From Rhizophagus irregularis (taxonomy: Eukaryota > Glomeromycota > Glomeromycetes > Glomerales > Glomeraceae), in the NCBI RefSeq assembly GCF_026210795.1, contig NC_089433.1, positions 5,543,001 to 5,607,000 of the forward strand: 64,000 nt of DNA, read 5' to 3'. Position 1 is the first letter of the stretch. Each line of letters opens with the position of its first letter. Below the pieces are notes generated by a model. The model saw only the letters and a program-made list of their open reading frames with translations, made no database searches and had not been told where the DNA came from. Positions 59,026 through 64,000 of this stretch are shown here, piece after piece. Position numbers and translations under genes: made by a program.

Positions 59026-59395
59026 AAACTGGGTTACGCACCATCAAAGCAGCGCGTCACCAAAACCGGGTTATGTGCCATCAAAACAGCGCATCACTGA
59101 AACTGGGTTACGCACCATTAAAATAGCGCATTACCAAAATCGGGTTATGCGCCATCAAAGCAGCACGTCACTGAAACTGGGTTACGCACCATCAAAGCAG
59201 CGCGTCACTGAAACTGGGTTATGCGTCATCAAAGTAGCGCATCACCGAAATCAGGTTACGCACCATCAAAGCAGTGTGTCACCAAAACTGAATTACGCGC
59301 CATCAAAGTAGCGCATCACCAAAACCAGATTACACACCATCAAAGCAGCACATCACCGAAACCAGATTACACACCATCAAAGCAGCGCGTCACCG
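59026..59395 (+). repeat. Minisatellite, ten units of 37 bp
   Basis: Unit begins AAACTGGGTTACGCACCATC and continues AAAGCAGCGCGTCACCG, starting at about 59027 and then every 37 bp to 59359. Units alternate between two or three sub-variants, so higher-order duplication is likely. GC content is well above the flanks. Open frames through it are by-products of the repeat. Confidence 0.92.
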
Positions 59396-59474
59396 ATATA
59401 AATACTATAAAATAATTATTAAATATATATGTAAAGCCTAAATTGATTTACTTCGTAAAAAATAAAATTATATG

Positions 59475-59745
59475 GAATATATACTTTTATTAAAGCAATT
59501 ATAAATTACAATTTATATAATAATAATAAAACAAATATATAATTACTAGTTATTATTATTCATTTTACACCTATTTTACATTTTAATAATTTTTTATTTG
59601 CATGTATTTTTGACAAAGAAAATACAATAATATTAAGTTTTTTTTTTTACTTATAACTTAAAAATAACTGTTATATTTGCTTATAAATTTTTTCATTATA
59701 TTTAATAAAAGTGAATAGAAAAATAATAAAAAAATGATGGGCAGC
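59475..59745. repeat. Dispersed repeat, second copy of the 34110/35060-35340 sequence
   Basis: Shares aaatatataatta, attattcattttaca, tttttatttgcatgtatttt and atttaataaaagtgaataga in order with 35060-35340. Confidence 0.75.
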
Positions 59746-60940
59746 TGAAAATCACCATGCGTTTAATTTTGATTATGTATCTCTCTTGACACAAGAAATA
59801 ATCTTTTTAATGGCATATATTATTGAAACAGATTCTTCAAAGCTGATAGTCTTCAGAGATCTTGAGGATCATAATGGATTTTCCTGTAATCAAATAATAC
59901 ATTGACGTTAAAAAATAATCTAATCTCAGAAGAGATACTAGACCAGAAACATTCAAAAATGTTGCTGACATAACTTATGCGAAAATAAGGTTTTTTCTAG
60001 TTGCTATGAAGAGAACTGGATTAAATTTCAACCAAGGCAATTAGTAATAGATTTCACTCTTGTCTAATTACTAATATTTTTCAATTTTATATAGATAAAA
60101 TCCTTATGAAAAGAGTTTGATCTATTAGGAAGTTTATTAAAATCAGTGAAGTATCCTTCCAAACAGAAAAAATCTTGAGATCTTGAGAATTCCATAAAAA
60201 TAAAATCGATTCCGCATCAATCATATGACTTGGTCAGAGAAACAGGAAGGGTTTGAAGGAAAATGAATGTAGAATTCAGCATGATCCCATTTTTTCCAGT
60301 GTTAACCCTATAAAAAATTTTATCCGTTATTTCTGTAAAAACTCCGTAAAAATGAGCCTTTCACAGATTCATTCACGGAAAATGAAAATAATTCGATAAA
60401 TTCCGCGATATAAGGTTATTAATTCCGGAAATATGAGCCTTTTACGGAAAAAAGACAGAATATAAAAAACAGATTAACTTTTTTTACAGGGTAAATATGG
60501 CGATTATAAGTCAATTAGATTAGCAAATAGTAAATTTGACTTTTACTTTTTGTATACTGATTTTTATTTTATACAGATGAGTGTTCGTGTTGTAGTGATG
60601 AAAAGATTATTAATATAGGTCTCTTTCCAGAATCTTTTAATATAAACAAACGGATTTTGGCGGACTTAAAGGGATACTAGAATGTGAATTTTAATAGCAA
60701 AGCTTGAATTTAAAATAAAGAATTTTCGTATTGTTTACAATCCTTAGATAAAGCAATTACGATTATTGTCATGTAGTAAATTATCTATAAAAATGTAAGA
60801 AATAAGCGTCAACTATTAAACATTAAAATAAAAAGATTTGGTTACTTGCCTTTTCCGCTTTTACAACTATTTCCAAGGTTCACGAATGCCGAATGATCTA
60901 AAAAATGTAAAACAAAATAGATCAGCCCTAAAATCACTAA
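59746..60940. other. Region without a supported intact gene
   Basis: A short coding-like trace at 59750-59905 (ENHHAFNFDYVSLLTQEIIF) ends in stops and is too short to assign. The MITE at 60306-60491 lies within. Confidence 0.4.
60306..60491. mobile_element. 186-bp MITE with CCCTATAAAAAA ends and TAA duplication
   Basis: Left end CCCTATAAAAAATTTTATCC, inverted right end CCCTGTAAAAAAAGTTAATC, flanked by TAA at 60303-60305 and 60492-60494. The 3-bp duplication and end sequence put it with the MITE at 25096-25477. Confidence 0.75.
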
Positions 60941-61330
60941 GTGGCTCATTGCAGATAGGAGATTTCTCCTATTAGCATACACTTCGCTAAACTATCTATC
61001 AAAATACAAATCTAAAACCTATGAGTGGCTCATTGCAGACAGGAGATTTCTCCTATTAGCACGCACTTGCTAAACAATCTTTCAATATATAAATCTAAAA
61101 TCTATGAGTGACTCATTGCAGACAAGAGATTTCTCCCTTTAGCATGCACTTCGCTAAACTATCTATCAAAATATGAATCTAAAACCTATGAGTGGCTCAT
61201 TGCAGACAGGAGATTTCTCCCATTAGTATGCACTTCACTATACTATTTATCAAATATAAATCTAAAATTATGAGTGACTCATTGCAGACAGGAGATTTCT
61301 CCTATTAGCACGTACTATCTACACTCTATC
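60941..61330 (+). repeat. Five-unit tandem repeat, period about 83 bp
   Basis: Units start GTGGCTCATTGCAGA near 60941, 61025, 61108, 61192 and 61274. Each contains a GGAGAttTCTCC palindrome and an AGCACGCACTTCGCTAAAC-like part. A diverged sixth unit (agataggagaatgtcaccct) lies near 61425. Confidence 0.88.
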
Positions 61331-61557
61331 CTACCCATATTATAACGATAAACTATCAAGCATATTATAAGCTAAATTTAATTTACTATAAACTTCTTTA
61401 ACGGGCTGAGTAAACGACTTATAACAGATAGGAGAATGTCACCCTGTTAGCTCGCACTTACTATTTTCGTCATCTTTATTTACTTCCTGCGCGGATTTAT
61501 CTATATAATTATTAAAGGTTACTAAATAACAAATGAACTTTATCTTGAAAAACAAAA

Positions 61558-61818
61558 TTAAAAGTACATGCCATTTATAAAAGTTTCCTCGTACTGCTTA
61601 GTTAACTTATTTACCATTAGTTTGCTTTGCATATATTTATTGTAATTTTTAAGTCTATTAATATCTTTCTGATGTTTAAGTTTAGATCTCTTTTTTTTCT
61701 TTTTTTTAATTTTCGAAACTGTTCCATTTTTTTCTCTTCTTAATATATTCTGTTTTCTGTCTAACGCCCGTTGTGCACTATTTCTCTGTTTTTTTGGCGA
61801 GTTATTTACCGTTACCAT
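61558..61818 (-). CDS. Small basic protein, 86 aa, unrecognised
   Basis: ATG at 61818, starting MVTVNNSPKKQRNSAQRALD, with a lysine run (KIKKKKKKRSKLKHQK) and a helical C-terminus (VNKLTKQYEETFINGMYF). It could be nucleolar or DNA-associated by charge. No family recognised, and it may be one exon of a larger gene. Confidence 0.4.
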   Translation of the reverse strand: MVTVNNSPKKQRNSAQRALDRKQNILRREKNGTVSKIKKKKKKRSKLKHQKDINRLKNYNKYMQSKLMVNKLTKQYEETFINGMYF

Positions 61819-61899
61819 TTTTAAGATTTAAAGTGAACAGTAGAAGAAAAAAATGTTTTTTTGAGATGCGAAAAGAAAAAATTTTTTTGTGAGGGAATA

Positions 61900-63108
61900 G
61901 GACCCCGCTTACTTCTAATAGAGGTCTCCGAAAATAATAAGGTAAAATTGTATATAAAATTTAATATTTACCTTATATATACTAATTTGAAATATTGTAC
62001 AACAATTATTACAATATTTGGTAATATACGTTTTATAATTTTTTCTCAAAATAAAAAATTTATTCTCTTCTTTATACTTGTAAAAACCATTTTATATTTT
62101 TAATTTTATTTGCATTAGCACTATCTTTTTGAAAATTATTACAAAAATTAGCTTTTAAAATATAAAAATTCGTACAGCAATTAGCAACTTCAGAATTTAA
62201 TTTCAGTACTTTGGTTAAATCAAATCATATTTTACTATCTAAGAAAGTTGTTTAGTAAGGTCGAACTACTTATATTTGAATTTTTATAGCAGTTGGAGTA
62301 ATATTTATTGCATACGAGCATTTTTTTATTTTAATATTAACTTAAAATTTACGTTTTTTGTTTATTAAATTCGGAGCGTAATTTGGGCATTTTAGTCAAA
62401 TGAAATCACCTTTTTAAGCTTAAGTAATATTGTTCGGCGAGATCGAAACTACCTGAATATTAATTTTCATAAGAATCAGTTTAATATTTACGGAATACGA
62501 GCAATTTTCGCACTTTTAATTTTTTTTTATTTTCCCGATCAGTGATTATAGGGCGTAATTTGGGCACTTTGGTCAAATGAAATCACTTTTTCATGCTTAA
62601 GTAAAGTTGTTCGGCAAGGTCGAAAATATTTAGATAAATATTTTCATAGCAGTTGGATTAATACTTATGGGGTACGAGCATTTTTTCATAATAATACCAA
62701 TTACGAATTTATTTTTTTTAAAAAAAATTAATTAGATTTTTTTAAAGAAAGTAAGTGAATAATAGTTTCGAAGTAAAGTTAAAGATGTGTGTCTTTAAGA
62801 TTTTTTTTATAGTATTTTTGTAATTCAAAGTACTTTTTTTACTAATAAAAGTTATTTATCTTTAAAGAATAAGAATTAAACTTAGTAAAAATAAAAAATT
62901 TTTAAAATTTATTGTAATGATTATAAAATATTTTGTTTATTTAATATTTAAAAAAATTTAGGTCTCTGAAAATCTAAGGTAAAATTTAATATAATTTTAA
63001 AAGGTCACTATATATATATGGTAAAATTATGAGATAAGAAAGGTTGGTAAAATTACTAGTAAATCTGAAATTTTGCCCGGAGACCTTTATTAGAAGTAAG
63101 CGGGGTCC
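61900..63108. mobile_element. 1.2-kb TIR element flanked by TA
   Basis: TIRs of about 31 bp: GGACCCCGCTTACTTCTAAT on the left, exactly mirrored on the right with one difference further in. TA is on both sides (61898-61899, 63109-63110), which fits a Tc1/mariner-type insertion. The interior (62190-62700) has about three diverged units of roughly 180 bp around TTTGGTCAAATGAAATCA and TACGAGCATTTTTT. No transposase is encoded. Confidence 0.82.
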
Positions 63109-63110
63109 TA

Positions 63111-63536
63111 CGATTATTCCGATTCAGACGAGAATGATCCAAATTTGATATCTAGTTTAAAGTCTTTAAAACTGCAATCATGCAATCGATCAAGTTTATT
63201 TTCTGCTGACTGAGTTATCAATTAAGTTTGTGGCTGATTGGGTGGGTCACTGGTTTGAGAATTTTTATATTAAAAGCCATCAAAAAGCACATGATAACCT
63301 TGACATTTTAAATATGCTCATAGTAATTACGTAAAAGTTCTACAAAAGGCCTACTTCTCTTATTAGCGTTAGACATATGTAATAAACTTCACGTGATTTC
63401 TTATCAATTTGTTGAATTTCTTTTTTTAGTATCATTATATCATAAATAATTTCGATGTAACTATAATATCTTATATAATAACAATTAACGATAAAGTTAT
63501 ATTTCTTTCTAATTATTCCAATTTCTAATGCAGTAG
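63111..63536. other. AT-rich spacer before the kinase exon
   Basis: No gene supported. A 69-codon minus-strand frame (63340-63549) has no recognisable motif. Confidence 0.4.
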
Positions 63537-63719
63537 ATTGAAGATTCAATTAACAATGACTTACTCAAACTGTACAAATATGAAGAATTTAAAAATGTTA
63601 TTAAGATATACGAAGGTCATTGCTTAGAAGTATACAGCGTGGTTTACAAAACTCATCATTTTGCGATAAAATCACTACTTTATGATAATGATAAATGCAT
63701 GAATGAAATGTTCTGTGAG
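63537..63719 (+). pseudogene. Protein kinase N-lobe exon (fragment)
   Basis: Between a CAGTAG acceptor and a GTTGTT donor-like site the frame reads DLLKLYKYEEFKNVIKIYEG, then HCLEVYSVVYKTHHFAIKSL. This follows the kinase pattern of a glycine loop (I-x-x-G-x-x-x-x-V-Y), then A-I-K with the ATP-binding lysine. The loop has lost some glycines. Rhizophagus has a very large family of such kinases. No following kinase exon is seen in the last 280 bp, so this is a remnant or the gene continues to the right. Confidence 0.5.
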
Positions 63720-64000
63720 GTTGTTATTGCATATTTTGCTGTTTATTTTAAGATAAATTAAAAAATTTTTTCGGCATTTATTTAGATTCAACTTTATTGT
63801 CAAGTGAATTACTGTTCTGTCTCAACAATATACACTGGTCGAAATCATTTCTTTCGGCATTAATACCTTTTGTCAAAAGTTCATTATCGTCATCACGTGA
63901 TTTGTCACACATTCGGCTAATCACAAAAATCAGAAAAAGTTTGGCATAAAGATTTTTGGTCGATTTATGGTTGAGTTGTAATATAAAAAAAACCATAAAT

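Noticed and set aside
59075-59415. Repeat-containing protein ORFs of 64-78 codons
   Set aside because: The 37-bp unit is not a multiple of three, and long frames arise from the unit lacking stops.
63778-63996. 72-codon minus-strand frame at the right edge
   Set aside because: No motif. Close to the window edge, so it cannot be judged.

Overview
The window looks like nuclear DNA of an arbuscular mycorrhizal fungus, most likely Rhizophagus irregularis or a close relative. The composition is very AT-rich. Genes carry many short introns (about 45-100 bp) with GTRNGT donors and T-rich-AG acceptors. A eukaryotic proteasome gene and the N-terminus of a clathrin light chain are present, together with dense hAT, MITE and BED-finger/SANT repeat content typical of Glomeromycotina. 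This is inferred from gene families and architecture, not from a database match. No rRNA gene, CRISPR array or standard tRNA gene was seen.

Region 1 (1-12 kb) is the gene-bearing part. The 5' end of a clathrin light chain gene (minus) diverges from an 8-exon RPN10 gene (plus, 375 aa). Next comes a two-exon minus-strand gene for a C2 domain followed by about seven divergent helical repeats (1,275 aa), then a seven-exon TRP-like ion channel gene (1,142 aa). For the spliced genes whose exons I joined (RPN10, C2/repeat, channel, 41635, 45710), the exon lengths sum to whole codons.

Region 2 (12-22 kb) is mostly mobile DNA: an array of exon-like cassettes, a 1,016-bp insertion with a tRNA-like head flanked by an 18-bp duplication, broken transposon-type genes, a 1.2-kb foldback element with an 8-bp TSD, and smaller MITEs. 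In the middle lie three intronless genes: an unknown acidic protein, a TBP-like two-lobed protein and an F-box-like protein. Two of them share an upstream motif.

Region 3 (22-33 kb) holds a broken BAH/Tnp2-like transposase gene interrupted by a MITE, a foldback element beside it, a SANT/MADF pseudogene hit by two MITEs, and a decayed lysine-rich gene.

Region 4 (33-46.8 kb) has a 165-bp AT satellite interrupted by a complete 5.16-kb hAT element. That element has an exact 8-bp TSD and carries a hAT transposase plus a SANT/RS partner gene, both broken. It is followed by small cysteine-containing genes of an expanded family, an array of a GC-rich motif, and a five-exon gene preceded by an overlapping ORF.

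Region 5 (46.8-64 kb) holds an intronless zinc-knuckle-like ORF, a decayed Ty3-type gag-protease with no reverse transcriptase in view, and a 6.3-kb hAT-like element. The arms of that element are long inverted arrays of mini-exon cassettes around a dead transposase. After it come a frameshifted lineage gene, a 37-bp and an 83-bp tandem repeat, a small basic ORF, a 1.2-kb TIR element and a kinase exon at the right edge.
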